A stretch of 18,937 nt of DNA from Opitutia bacterium. GTDB lineage: Bacteria > Verrucomicrobiota > Verrucomicrobiia > Opitutales > UBA953. Numbering within the stretch: position 1 is the first letter of the stretch; each line of letters opens with the position of its first letter. The stretch lies in contig CANCLV010000019.1 of assembly GCA_947378905.1 (NCBI GenBank), positions 1 through 18,937 on the forward strand, read 5' to 3'. This document shows positions 8,035-15,599 of the stretch, piece by piece. The notes under the pieces are model-generated. The model had not been told where the DNA came from. It saw nothing but the letters and a program-made list of their open reading frames with translations, and ran no database searches. The translations under genes and the position numbers were made by a program.

Positions 8035-8748
8035 GGCGAGGGCGTCCACGGTTTTAATCCCGGCTTTTCGTAAAACCTGAGCACACGCATGCAGGGTGGC
8101 ACCCGTGGTCAGGACGTCATCGACCACCACATAACGTGCCTGCGTATTTAATTTTATATTAGGATTTAACGCAAAAGCCTTGGCGACATTGGTTCGTCGT
8201 TCGGTTCGCCCTAATTTTGTCTGAGAAACCGTGGGCAGTATTTTGTTGAGTGCATTTAGGTAAGTGCATCCCGGTACCCGATTCATGAGAGTGCGGGCAA
8301 TGCGTTCCGCCTGATTATAGTGTCGCTCCCGTTTTTTGTGAGGATGCATAGGCACAGGTACCAGGATAGAACCCGCGCAGTGACGTCGAAATTGTGGATC
8401 GTCCAAGGCGGCCGTGACGAGGTCTTCAATCAGCCACGGACTTTGTTGATATTTTATTTTGTGAATAATATTACGGGCGGATCCGCGGGCTCGAAAGGCA
8501 CAGAGCGCACGATGGTAAGCGGGTGGGATTTCTAAACAATGGGGACACCTTCGCTCGCCCTCGATCCAACCATCAAAAGGGTGCCCGCAAACTGTGCACC
8601 GCGGGTCGTGAATCCATTCTAAGCGGTCCAGTCCCGCCTGTGATAGATAGCGGAGCCGTTCATTTTCCATAGGCCTTTGCGTTACCAGGCAATCTCGCGG
8701 GAATAGCACATCCATGAGCCCAGTGTCTATATTTTCGAGAAATGACAT
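8020..8748 (-). CDS. comF: ComF family phosphoribosyltransferase-like protein
   Basis: ComF/GntX-family protein, linked in other bacteria to DNA uptake or use of external DNA; its enzymatic activity is not settled. The N-terminal zinc finger has CTVC (Cys51, Cys54) and CPHC (Cys68, Cys71). Then come ALCAFRARGSARNIIHKIKY (81-100), VPVPMHPHKKRERHYNQAERIA as two adjoining stretches, and the PRPP-binding loop VVVDDVLTTGAT (207-218). At 242 aa it is a full-length family member. The N-terminal stretch DVLFPRDC is also typical. It is convergent with the pseudouridine synthase gene and divergent from the aminotransferase gene. No other competence gene is in the window. Confidence 0.92.
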   Translation of the reverse strand: MSFLENIDTGLMDVLFPRDCLVTQRPMENERLRYLSQAGLDRLEWIHDPRCTVCGHPFDGWIEGERRCPHCLEIPPAYHRALCAFRARGSARNIIHKIKYQQSPWLIEDLVTAALDDPQFRRHCAGSILVPVPMHPHKKRERHYNQAERIARTLMNRVPGCTYLNALNKILPTVSQTKLGRTERRTNVAKAFALNPNIKLNTQARYVVVDDVLTTGATLHACAQVLRKAGIKTVDALALAHG

Positions 8749-8801
8749 TCTTAGAAATTGCGTTTGCCCCTTACGCTGTTCAATCCAAGGTTATACCTAG
8801 T

Positions 8802-9965
8802 ATGGCTTTCAATTTTGATAGTTGTCCGGAACGCGCTGGAACCGACAGCACCAAGTGGCACAAATATGCACAACGCGATATTATTCCTAGTTGGATTGCG
8901 GATATGGATTTTGTCTCACCACCCGCAGTTGTTGAGGCATTGCAAGCGCGAGCAGCTCACGGCATCTATGGTTATCCAGCACAGCGCGACGAAGTTTTTA
9001 ATTCCGTTGTTAAGTACATGCGTCGCCGGCACGGCTGGGAAATCCAACCGGAGTGGATTACGTTTATGACCTCCTTAGTTCCAGGGATTCATGGAGCTAT
9101 CCGTTGCACGACTAATCCGGGTGAGACGGTGGTGACAACCACTCCAGCTTATCCTCCTTTTTTAACTGCCCCCACTATTTCTGAACGTACCTCCATAAAA
9201 TTAGAGATGGTTTTGGTAGACGGGTATTGGACATTTGATTGGGAAAAATTAGAGGCTGCCTGTTCTCAATCGGCTTCAAAAATTTTACTACTCTGCAATC
9301 CGTATAATCCCTTGGCTCGTGTGTTTACTCGTGCCGAGTTAGAACGTATTGCTGCGATTGTTAAAAAATATAATCTCGTGGTCTGTTCGGACGAAATTCA
9401 CTGCGATCTTATTTTAGATCCAGCGGCAAAACATACGGTATTTGCAGCATTAAATGCAGATACTGCCGCTCGTACGGTGACTTTAATGGCAGCGAGTAAA
9501 ACATACAATATTGCCGGACTTACCTGTGGCTTTGCGATTATCGCCGATGCAGGTTTGCGCACAAAATTCCGCCGGATTTTACAGGGCCTATCCCTAGATC
9601 AAAATGTATTTGGCTTGGCTGCCACACAGGCCGCCTTTGACCACGGTGAGGAATGGCGCGTGGCTTGTGTTGAATATTTAAGAGGCAATCTTGATTTAAT
9701 AGAGAAAGAATTAAAGCAGATGCCAGGTGTGTTTTTACGTCAACGCCCTCAGTCCAGCTTCTTAGCTTGGCTGGATGTTTCTGCATTAGGCTTTGAAAAC
9801 GCCCATGCAGAGTTTGAAAAAGGCGGAGTCGGTTTAAGTAATGGATTGGATTTCGGCGGATCAAGTCACGTGCGAATTAATTTTGGATGTCCACGTGCCC
9901 GTCTGCAAGAAATGCTTAATCGTATGAAGGCCGTGGTCGCCCGCGCTCCGTCGAATAAGAAATAA
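8802..9965 (+). CDS. PatB/MalY-type PLP aminotransferase, putative cystathionine beta-lyase
   Basis: Fold type I PLP enzyme of the MalY/PatB subgroup, which in characterised members cleaves C-S bonds of cystathionine or cysteine conjugates. Numbered from the ATG at 8802 (387 aa), the start MAFNFDSCPERAGTDSTKWH matches the family opening. Other marks are WIADMDF (31-37), HGIYGYP (53-59), the PLP aspartate in VVCSDEIHCDL (Asp197), the Schiff-base lysine in SKTYNIAGL (Lys233) and the C-terminal arginine region HVRINFGCPRARL. The usual NPHNPxGR motif reads NPYNPLARV, with Ala in place of Gly. The frame is open back to an ATG at 8742, but those 20 extra residues lie outside the family and overlap comF. 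The next gene starts in its stop codon. A general aminotransferase role is the alternative. Confidence 0.9.
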   Translation: MAFNFDSCPERAGTDSTKWHKYAQRDIIPSWIADMDFVSPPAVVEALQARAAHGIYGYPAQRDEVFNSVVKYMRRRHGWEIQPEWITFMTSLVPGIHGAIRCTTNPGETVVTTTPAYPPFLTAPTISERTSIKLEMVLVDGYWTFDWEKLEAACSQSASKILLLCNPYNPLARVFTRAELERIAAIVKKYNLVVCSDEIHCDLILDPAAKHTVFAALNADTAARTVTLMAASKTYNIAGLTCGFAIIADAGLRTKFRRILQGLSLDQNVFGLAATQAAFDHGEEWRVACVEYLRGNLDLIEKELKQMPGVFLRQRPQSSFLAWLDVSALGFENAHAEFEKGGVGLSNGLDFGGSSHVRINFGCPRARLQEMLNRMKAVVARAPSNKK

Positions 9966-10579
9966 TGAACCGATTTTTTAAGGAGCCATTCTTTTCAGTT
10001 TTAAATTTTAGGAATTTATGGGCGGTGGATATTCCGCTTTTCTTAATTTTAGCGATTGAAGCGCTCCGACCAGGAATTGTTTTACAAACTCTAAGTAGTC
10101 CACGGCTATTACTAACCCATTTATTTTCACTCAGCCTCATTTGGTTTGGTCGAGTGATATTGCTATGGATTCAAAAGAAAACTCTCTCGGGTTATTTTGA
10201 ATCGGGTCTAGGTGGAGTAATCTTAGCGGTCATTTTTTTGCTCGGTCTAGTCGTGGCTCATTTTGGTCGACTTACCCTCGGAGAGTTTTTGCCGCTCTTG
10301 TTTTTATTTACGTCGGCCTTTGCGGTGATTTACCGAAGCCCCGAGTCGCAGCTCTATTGGCGTTTGATTCCCATGAGTGCAACGGCGTTAGGCTTTGTTT
10401 TGGCCTATTTGAGACCTGAAACTATTAACCCGATTCCTGTTTCAGCCTGCCTTTTAGGCGGAGCCTCTCATTGGTTTATCGGTAAATATAAAACCACCGA
10501 TCCAGTCATCACAGCTTTAAGAGTTTATTTTATAACGGTCGTAGCACTCTTAACTGCCCGACTTATTTATTGCAACTAA
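9965..10579 (+). CDS. Multi-pass membrane protein of unknown function
   Basis: I do not recognise this 204-aa protein. It is strongly hydrophobic with six or seven likely membrane spans, at about residues 22-34, 48-69, 82-100, 105-123, 133-149, 156-172 and 181-201. A basic, aromatic N-terminus (NRFFKEPFF) precedes the first span. Inter-span loops are short and hold few charged residues, with no recognisable cofactor or catalytic motif. Its ATG overlaps the last base of the aminotransferase stop codon (TAATG), and a plausible ribosome site (AAGGAG) lies a few codons inside rather than upstream. Translation is therefore probably coupled to the preceding gene. The last 30 nt overlap the convergent rsmE gene. 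The coupling suggests a related role, such as transport of a substrate or product, but that is only inference. Confidence 0.75.
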   Translation: MNRFFKEPFFSVLNFRNLWAVDIPLFLILAIEALRPGIVLQTLSSPRLLLTHLFSLSLIWFGRVILLWIQKKTLSGYFESGLGGVILAVIFLLGLVVAHFGRLTLGEFLPLLFLFTSAFAVIYRSPESQLYWRLIPMSATALGFVLAYLRPETINPIPVSACLLGGASHWFIGKYKTTDPVITALRVYFITVVALLTARLIYCN

Positions 10580-11317
10580 GGCCTGGGTAATCACGACGCT
10601 CGCTAACGCTGCATTTTCTGCACGTAAAACATTAGGTCCCAGTGTTACACCGATAAATCCACAGGCAATGGCTTGATCAACTTCTTCGGAGGTGAAGTCG
10701 CCTTCGGGTCCGATTAACCAAGTAATCTTCTTGGCTTTTTGAAGGTTAAGATTTCCTACTGGCTCCGCACCAATCTGTAGTGAGCCTAGCAATCTTAGTT
10801 CATCTTTCTCTTGGGCTGGAAGTTTTTCTAGCCAGTTTTTAATCGGTTGTGGTGCATGAATCTCTGTGCACCACGGATTGCTGGATTGTTTGCAGGCTTC
10901 GACGGCTTGTTGATGCCAGCGAAGCATTCGTGTTCTCGCACGGTCGGCGTCCAGTTTCACTTCACAGCGGGCTGACTCGAGTGGAATGATTCCTGAAGCT
11001 CCCGCTTCGCAAATATTACGGACTAAGTCATCCATCGTGCCACCCTTGGGCATGCTTTGTGCCACAATAATTTCAGGTGTAGGTTTAGGGGTTTGGCGAA
11101 ACCGCAAAATTTCTACGATACTGCATGCACTATCGGCGGATTCAATTTTTCCATCGATTACTAATCCTTCACCGTTGATAAGAATGAGTGCGTCACCGCG
11201 ACGGTAGCGCAGGCTGCGGACGATGTGAGTGCTTTCTTGTTCGGAAAGTTTTAGACGCATGCCGTTGGCACACTCTTGGGTTTGGGCGGAATCAATCCAG
11301 GCGCGTTGCGGACTCAT
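10550..11317 (-). CDS. rsmE: 16S rRNA (uracil1498-N3)-methyltransferase
   Basis: SPOUT-class RNA methyltransferase that methylates U1498 of 16S rRNA using S-adenosylmethionine. The N-terminal PUA-like part contains HIVRSLRYRRGDALILING (residues 31-49). The knotted SAM-binding domain has QSMPKGGTMDDLVRNICEAG (87-106), LIGPEGDFTSEEV (201-213) and the signature LGPNVLRAENAAL (226-238). GPEGDF replaces the more usual GPEGGF, a tolerated variant. The length of 255 aa is normal. Its start overlaps the thiH stop by 4 nt (ATGA), so it is probably the last gene of the gcvT-gcvH-thiH unit. Its 3' end overlaps the convergent membrane-protein gene by 30 nt. Confidence 0.95.
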   Translation of the reverse strand: MSPQRAWIDSAQTQECANGMRLKLSEQESTHIVRSLRYRRGDALILINGEGLVIDGKIESADSACSIVEILRFRQTPKPTPEIIVAQSMPKGGTMDDLVRNICEAGASGIIPLESARCEVKLDADRARTRMLRWHQQAVEACKQSSNPWCTEIHAPQPIKNWLEKLPAQEKDELRLLGSLQIGAEPVGNLNLQKAKKITWLIGPEGDFTSEEVDQAIACGFIGVTLGPNVLRAENAALASVVITQALVAINKSGS

Positions 11318-12453
11318 GGGTGGGCGGCGGTAGATTGGTCATAAGTGATATCCCAATCTTTCCAAACAGTTTCATAGCCATTCGATTTCAGCATTTCCGC
11401 CAATTCCGCAGGTGAACGAATATCCTCAATAGCGAATTGCTCGAGTGAAGCCTCCTTGCCCTCAGCATAACCTCCAGGGTTAGTGCGAGAGCCTGCGCTC
11501 ATTGAGGTGATACCTAATTTGAAAGCGTGATCACGGAAGACCTTACTTTCACGGGTGCTTAAAGTTAATTCCAATTCGCCGTTAAAAAGTCGGAACGCAC
11601 AGATGGCTTGGACGAGTTGGCGATCGCTCATTTCGACCTTCGGTTGTAAGTCTCCTTCATGTGGACGGAGTCTAGGGAAGGAGATACTAAAGCGACTTTT
11701 CCAATGTTTACGTTCGAGCCATTGTAAGTGCAGTGCAGTGAAGAAACATTCTGCCCGCCAATCTTCTAGGCCAAATAGTGCACCGAGCCCGATTTTATTT
11801 ATACCTGCCTCGCCGATTCTATCGGGGGCATCGAGTCGATAAAGGAAGTCGGATTTTCTGCCCTTAGGGTGGTGGATGTTATAAGTTTCGCGGTGATAGG
11901 TTTCTTGATAAACAAAAACCGAATTTAATCCGTGAGATCGGAGTTTTTGATAGTCTTCCACTTCGAGTGGTTGCACCTCCATGGAGAGCGAAGAGAAGTG
12001 TGGGCGCAGACAATCGAGAGCTGAAATAAAGTAAGGCACGCCCACATGGGTAGACTCACCGGTTAAAATAAGAATATGGTTGAAGCCTAGTTTCTTGAGC
12101 GCACCGCCTTCTTTTAATATTTCACCCGGAGTGAGGGTACGTCGGGCTACTTTATTTCCAGCTGAGAATCCGCAATAAGTACAAATATTTTGGCATTCAT
12201 TAGATAAGTAGACCGGGGCGAACATTTGTATCGTTCGTCCAAAACGTTGCACAGTTCGCTCATGGCTGAGGCGGGCTAATTTTTCCAAGTAGGGCTCGGC
12301 GGCGGGAGAGACGAAATTTTTAAAATCTTCTAAATCACAGAGTCCATTTTCTGCACGGGCCAGAGACTTTAAAACATCAGCCGAAGTACGTTTTTGGATA
12401 GAAGATAAAACTTCATCCCAAGAAAAGGTGGCATGGACTTCCGCAAAAGACAT
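11314..12453 (-). CDS. thiH: 2-iminoacetate synthase (radical SAM, thiamine thiazole synthesis)
   Basis: Radical SAM lyase that splits tyrosine to give 2-iminoacetate (dehydroglycine), which ThiG uses to build the thiazole of thiamine, with p-cresol as by-product. The iron-sulfur motif CxxxCxxC is CQNICTYC (Cys87, Cys91, Cys94). Other ThiH marks are FAPVYLSNECQ, MEVQPLE, VYQETYH, HHPKGRKSDF, PDRIGEAGINKIGLGALFGL, SFPRLRP, LTLSTRESKVFRDHAFKLGI and the end motif VWKDWD. The length of 379 aa and the motif order match E. coli ThiH closely, which separates it from HydG and from cofactor F0 enzymes. No other thiamine gene is nearby. It lies between gcvH (61-nt gap) and rsmE (4-nt overlap). Confidence 0.95.
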   Translation of the reverse strand: MSFAEVHATFSWDEVLSSIQKRTSADVLKSLARAENGLCDLEDFKNFVSPAAEPYLEKLARLSHERTVQRFGRTIQMFAPVYLSNECQNICTYCGFSAGNKVARRTLTPGEILKEGGALKKLGFNHILILTGESTHVGVPYFISALDCLRPHFSSLSMEVQPLEVEDYQKLRSHGLNSVFVYQETYHRETYNIHHPKGRKSDFLYRLDAPDRIGEAGINKIGLGALFGLEDWRAECFFTALHLQWLERKHWKSRFSISFPRLRPHEGDLQPKVEMSDRQLVQAICAFRLFNGELELTLSTRESKVFRDHAFKLGITSMSAGSRTNPGGYAEGKEASLEQFAIEDIRSPAELAEMLKSNGYETVWKDWDITYDQSTAAHP

Positions 12454-12514
12454 CAGTCGGTTTAGTGAACAAAGATTAACCCAAAGAGCAAGAGTGGGTC
12501 GGGTCGTTCTAAGA

Positions 12515-12895
12515 CTAAAGTATCGATTGGTAACTTGAACTATCGAGAAGTTTATCCAACTCCGCTGGGCTCTTAAGCTTCATCTTAATCATCCAGGCTT
12601 TTTCATAGGGCTCACGATTCACTAAATCGGGCGTATCATTGAGACTGCTATTGATGGCGATAACTTCGCCACTAACTGGACTATAAAGATCGGATGCGGC
12701 TTTAACCGATTCAACAGTCCCAAAAACATCGTTCGCTTCTAATTGTCTGCCCACTTTGGGTAGGTCGATAAATGTAACGTCACCCAAGGCGGCTTGGGCG
12801 TAATCGGTAATGCCCACAGTGACCGTGCCATCAGCCTCTACTTTAACCCACTCGTGGTCCTTGGTGTAGCGTAAATTAGTTGGGACGGTGCTCAT
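12515..12895 (-). CDS. gcvH: Glycine cleavage system H protein
   Basis: Small lipoyl carrier protein that shuttles the aminomethyl group between the P, T and L proteins of the glycine cleavage system. The lipoylation site lies in VFGTVESVKAASDLYSPVSG, with Lys65 as the attachment residue. The flanking motifs TKDHEWVKVEADGTVTVGIT, DYAQAALGDVTFIDLPKVG and ELDKLLDSSSYQ are classic GcvH. The length of 126 aa is normal. It follows gcvT by 16 nt on the same strand and is certainly co-transcribed. gcvP is not adjacent and must lie elsewhere if the system is complete. Confidence 0.97.
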   Translation of the reverse strand: MSTVPTNLRYTKDHEWVKVEADGTVTVGITDYAQAALGDVTFIDLPKVGRQLEANDVFGTVESVKAASDLYSPVSGEVIAINSSLNDTPDLVNREPYEKAWMIKMKLKSPAELDKLLDSSSYQSIL

Positions 12896-12911
12896 GAGTG
12901 AAGATGATGGA

Positions 12912-14000
12912 TTACTTAAAGAATGGGGTTTGTGTAATTTGCAAAGGTAAATGTGTGCCGCGGATATCTACGGTTAAAGTATCAAGGTTGCTTCCGGTGG
13001 TCACCAAAGCGGTGCCGATGGGCTTATTAAGTACTGGCGAGAGGGTGCCAGAGAGAATTTCACCCACGGCTTTATCTCCGGAAAAAACCGTAGCACCTGG
13101 CCGCGCGATACGTCGATCGTTCAATGAATACATTACTACCTTTGAGCTTACACCTTTTTCAGTTTGGAGTAATAAGGAATCTCGTCCGATGAATTGTGGC
13201 TTGGTGAATTTAACGGTCCACGAAAGTCCGGCCTGAATCGGGGAAATCTTTTCCGATAGCTCGTGACCATATAAAGGATAGCCCGCTTCCAATCTTAAGG
13301 AGTCACGTGCCCCCAGGCCGATAGGTAAAAGTCCATCAGGCTTACCTTTTTCTAAAATAGCGCGAGCCACTTGTGTGCTTTGTGATGCAGGAATATAAAT
13401 TTCAAATCCTGGTGAACCCGTATAGCCCGTACGCGCGACGATACAGTTTTGTGCTCCCGCCACTTCACCATTCAGAAAGCCAAATCGTTTTAGGGTGTCT
13501 AATTTAAGATCAGTTAAACTCGAAAGAATTTTTTCGGCCAAAGGTCCTTGGAGGGCAAGTTGAGCCCACTGAGAGCACTCATCGATAATTTCTACTTTCC
13601 AGTCTCCAACTTGGGACTTCATCCAGGCGATATCTTTGGCGGCGTTGGAGGCATTGAGACAAATGAAGAACTCTTCATGAGATACTCGGTAAATAATTAA
13701 ATCATCTACACATCCACCGTCAGGGTAGCACATGATTGTATAGCGAGCGTGATTAGGGCGAAGAGATGAAAACTCATTCGTCATGATAGCATCTAAAAAA
13801 GCCGCAGCATCTTTACCGCGCACACGAGTCTCTCCCATGTGTGAGACGTCGAATAACCCAGCCTTATGGCGTACGGCTAAATGTTCTTCGATGATGCCTG
13901 AGTATTGTACCGGCATTTCCCAACCAGCGAAGGGAACCATGCGTGCACCCAGTTCTAGATGTAGATCGTAGAGTGGTGTACGGTTTAGTTCAGTGGACAT
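12912..14000 (-). CDS. gcvT: Glycine cleavage system T protein (aminomethyltransferase)
   Basis: Transfers the methylene group from the aminomethyl-lipoyl arm of GcvH to tetrahydrofolate, releasing ammonia and giving 5,10-methylene-THF. The N-terminus reads RTPLYDLHLELGARMVPFAG then WEMPVQYSGI, followed by GLFDVSHMGE (residues 48-57), the catalytic-aspartate region YPDGGCVDDLIIYR (92-105), GYTGSPGFEIY and the strong GLGARDSLRLEAGYPLYGHE. The length of 362 aa is normal. It is the first gene of gcvT-gcvH-thiH-rsmE. Only 32 nt lie between its start and the terminator of the upstream lipoprotein gene, leaving no room for a glycine riboswitch of usual size downstream of that terminator. Confidence 0.97.
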   Translation of the reverse strand: MSTELNRTPLYDLHLELGARMVPFAGWEMPVQYSGIIEEHLAVRHKAGLFDVSHMGETRVRGKDAAAFLDAIMTNEFSSLRPNHARYTIMCYPDGGCVDDLIIYRVSHEEFFICLNASNAAKDIAWMKSQVGDWKVEIIDECSQWAQLALQGPLAEKILSSLTDLKLDTLKRFGFLNGEVAGAQNCIVARTGYTGSPGFEIYIPASQSTQVARAILEKGKPDGLLPIGLGARDSLRLEAGYPLYGHELSEKISPIQAGLSWTVKFTKPQFIGRDSLLLQTEKGVSSKVVMYSLNDRRIARPGATVFSGDKAVGEILSGTLSPVLNKPIGTALVTTGSNLDTLTVDIRGTHLPLQITQTPFFK

Positions 14001-14032
14001 GAACTGAAGTTGTACAGCTTTGGCCTACTTCC

Positions 14033-14062
14033 AATAAAAAAGCCCAGTGATTAGCTGGGCTT
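14033..14062 (-). terminator. Intrinsic terminator of the lipoprotein gene
   Basis: AAGCCCAG at 14040-14047 and CTGGGCTT at 14055-14062 form a perfect 8-bp stem with a 7-nt loop. On the minus strand the stem is followed by TTTTTTATTGG, a proper U-tract. It lies 24 nt beyond the stop of the lipoprotein gene and 33-40 nt ahead of the gcvT start. It belongs to the minus strand: the plus-strand side has no useful T-run. Confidence 0.85.
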
Positions 14063-14085
14063 CTTGGTTTAAGTCTTTGGTGTGA

Positions 14086-15381
14086 TTATTGGCCTAACTC
14101 TTTACGAAGCTCGGCGATCTTAGCTTTGAACTCGGCTTCAGTGATTTGTTTGTTACGGAAGCGATTTTCAACGAGAGCGTAGCGGGTGTTGAATTCAGCG
14201 TAGATTCTCTTTTGGGATTCAGCATTAGCAGCAGCGACTTTCGCGGTTGCTTCGCCTAGTTGTCTGTTCATTTCAGCGACAGCATTCGCAGCTGTAGCTT
14301 TTTGTTCTTCGAGGGCTTTTTGAATTTCTTCTAATTGTTTAGCGGCTTCAGCCTTAGTTAAAACGTCGGCACCACCATTGAGGGCAATGAGGCGTTCATT
14401 TCTCTCGGTTAGAATTCGGAGAGTTTCTGCTGTCTGTTGGTTGGCTTTTTTATTCGCTTCTTGCTGGGCGGCTAATTCGGCTTCAGCAGCAATCACGCGT
14501 TCATTGAATGGTTTGCCTCCAATAGCAGCTTCGCGATCGGCTTTAGCTTTTTCTAAATTTGCAATAGCTTTGGCTACGACTGCGTCAGATTCGGCAACGA
14601 CTTTAACAATTTCAGCTTTGTTTTGCTCGATTTTCGCGGCTAATTCTTCAGCGGTTTTAGCATCAATACGTGCTTCGAGTGAGGCTTGTTTTGCTTGGAG
14701 GGCGGCGAGTGTATCCTTCGCTTGCGCACCTGCGGTGTTGTTGCGGTTGTCGAGGGCAGCGCGAAGAGCTGCTTCTGCCTCAAGAACTTTAGCTTCTGCA
14801 GAAGCATCGTTAGATTTTAATTCAGGTGATTTAGCGTCCGCTAAAACTTTGGCGATTTCACCAATCTTTGCGCTGTAGGCAGCGTCTCTGGCCGCGATAC
14901 CGGCTTTAATTTTTTCGATCGAAGTCTTAACTTCTTCGATATCTTTTTTCATATCGGCAACGGTATCGCCGCTACGTGGGGCGAGTCCTGAGTCGTTAGC
15001 TTTTTGAACTAATGATTTAAATTCTGCTTCATCACCTTCGGGAACGGCAACGTCATCTGCGCCAGGAAGTTTAGAGAGGGTAACGTTGATTTTTTCAGGG
15101 AAACCGTAATCCATGGCGCCTGTGCCACTGGTGCGAAGCGTTGGCTTGAGGTAGGCTGACTCTGGAGTGTAGCCACCTTTGCCTACGGCTAATTCATAAT
15201 TAGCGTTTCGTTCTAAAGTGATAGTTGTAGGCGTACGACCTACGGCTCTGCCGTTAACACGCACCGCAGCATTAGGCGGGATGGATGTGATGGAGACCTC
15301 TTGAGTGAGCGAGGAATCGGTGTCGGTTGTGCAACCTGTAATAGCCGCACAAAGTACAAGAAGGGAGACGGGGATACGCAT
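14086..15381 (-). CDS. Lipoprotein with PEGA domain, long coiled coil and SHOCT-like C-terminus
   Basis: Predicted envelope lipoprotein of 431 aa. The signal peptide MRIPVSLLVLCAAITGC ends in a lipobox with Cys17 as lipidation site. A PEGA-type beta domain follows (about 28-75: VSITSIPPNAAVRVNGRAVG then RTPTTITLE), a fold often found in surface or peptidoglycan-associated proteins. From about 140 to 395 the protein is Ala/Glu/Lys-rich, nearly free of Pro, and should form long helices or a coiled coil. The last 35 residues (VENRFRNKQITEAEFKAKI) resemble SHOCT, a short oligomerisation motif. It has its own terminator and is transcribed alone. A structural or periplasm-spanning role is plausible but not shown. 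Enzymatic motifs are absent. The low-complexity helix makes distant matches unreliable. Confidence 0.85.
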   Translation of the reverse strand: MRIPVSLLVLCAAITGCTTDTDSSLTQEVSITSIPPNAAVRVNGRAVGRTPTTITLERNANYELAVGKGGYTPESAYLKPTLRTSGTGAMDYGFPEKINVTLSKLPGADDVAVPEGDEAEFKSLVQKANDSGLAPRSGDTVADMKKDIEEVKTSIEKIKAGIAARDAAYSAKIGEIAKVLADAKSPELKSNDASAEAKVLEAEAALRAALDNRNNTAGAQAKDTLAALQAKQASLEARIDAKTAEELAAKIEQNKAEIVKVVAESDAVVAKAIANLEKAKADREAAIGGKPFNERVIAAEAELAAQQEANKKANQQTAETLRILTERNERLIALNGGADVLTKAEAAKQLEEIQKALEEQKATAANAVAEMNRQLGEATAKVAAANAESQKRIYAEFNTRYALVENRFRNKQITEAEFKAKIAELRKELGQ

Positions 15382-15462
15382 AATGAGCTAAATTTAGTAG
15401 GGTTCTTTTTTGTCTTAAAAATCATAGGGGGGTTCAATCCCTAAAATAGATATGTAGCGTGA

Positions 15463-15492
15463 TTGACAGAGGGGGGTGAAATAAAAGAGTAA
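15463..15492 (+). promoter_or_regulatory. Possible promoter of tRNA-Thr
   Basis: A perfect -35 hexamer TTGACA lies at 15463-15468, 38 nt upstream of the tRNA 5' end, the right distance for a tRNA promoter. The matching -10 (GAGTAA at 15487-15492, spacer 18) is poor, so the call rests on the -35 element and position. Confidence 0.35.
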
Positions 15493-15506
15493 AACCCCAT
15501 TGGATT

Positions 15507-15582
15507 GCCAGCATAGCTCAGTTGGTAGAGCAGCCGCCTTGTAAGCGGCAGGTCGTCGGTTCGAGTCCGTCTGCTGGCTCCA
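15507..15582 (+). tRNA. tRNA-Thr (anticodon TGT)
   Basis: A full cloverleaf of 76 nt with encoded CCA. The acceptor stem GCCAGCA pairs with TGCTGGC, the D-stem is GCTC/GAGC, and the anticodon stem GCCGC/GCGGC encloses the loop CTTGTAA with anticodon TGT at 15540-15542, reading ACA threonine codons. The T-loop is TTCGAGT. The T-stem GTCGG/CCGTC has one T-T mismatch (15556 against 15570) where most bacterial sequences would pair. The gene is convergent with folP, whose stop codon lies 18 nt downstream. Confidence 0.97.
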
Positions 15583-15599
15583 GTTTATGAAAAGGATTA

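Noticed and set aside
12454..12514. Gap between gcvH and thiH checked for a promoter, terminator or TPP riboswitch
   Set aside because: At 61 bp it is too short for a TPP riboswitch, and I see no hairpin with a U-tract and no clear -35/-10 pair.
14378..14878. 166-codon Ala/Ser-rich frame on the plus strand inside the lipoprotein gene
   Set aside because: It is the antisense shadow of the Ala/Glu-rich helical region; such repeats of GCN/GAN codons keep the other strand open.
15426..15443. GGG-GTTCAAT-CCC dyad upstream of the lipoprotein gene
   Set aside because: The arm is only three to four bases and it does not coincide with a convincing promoter, so an operator is not supported.
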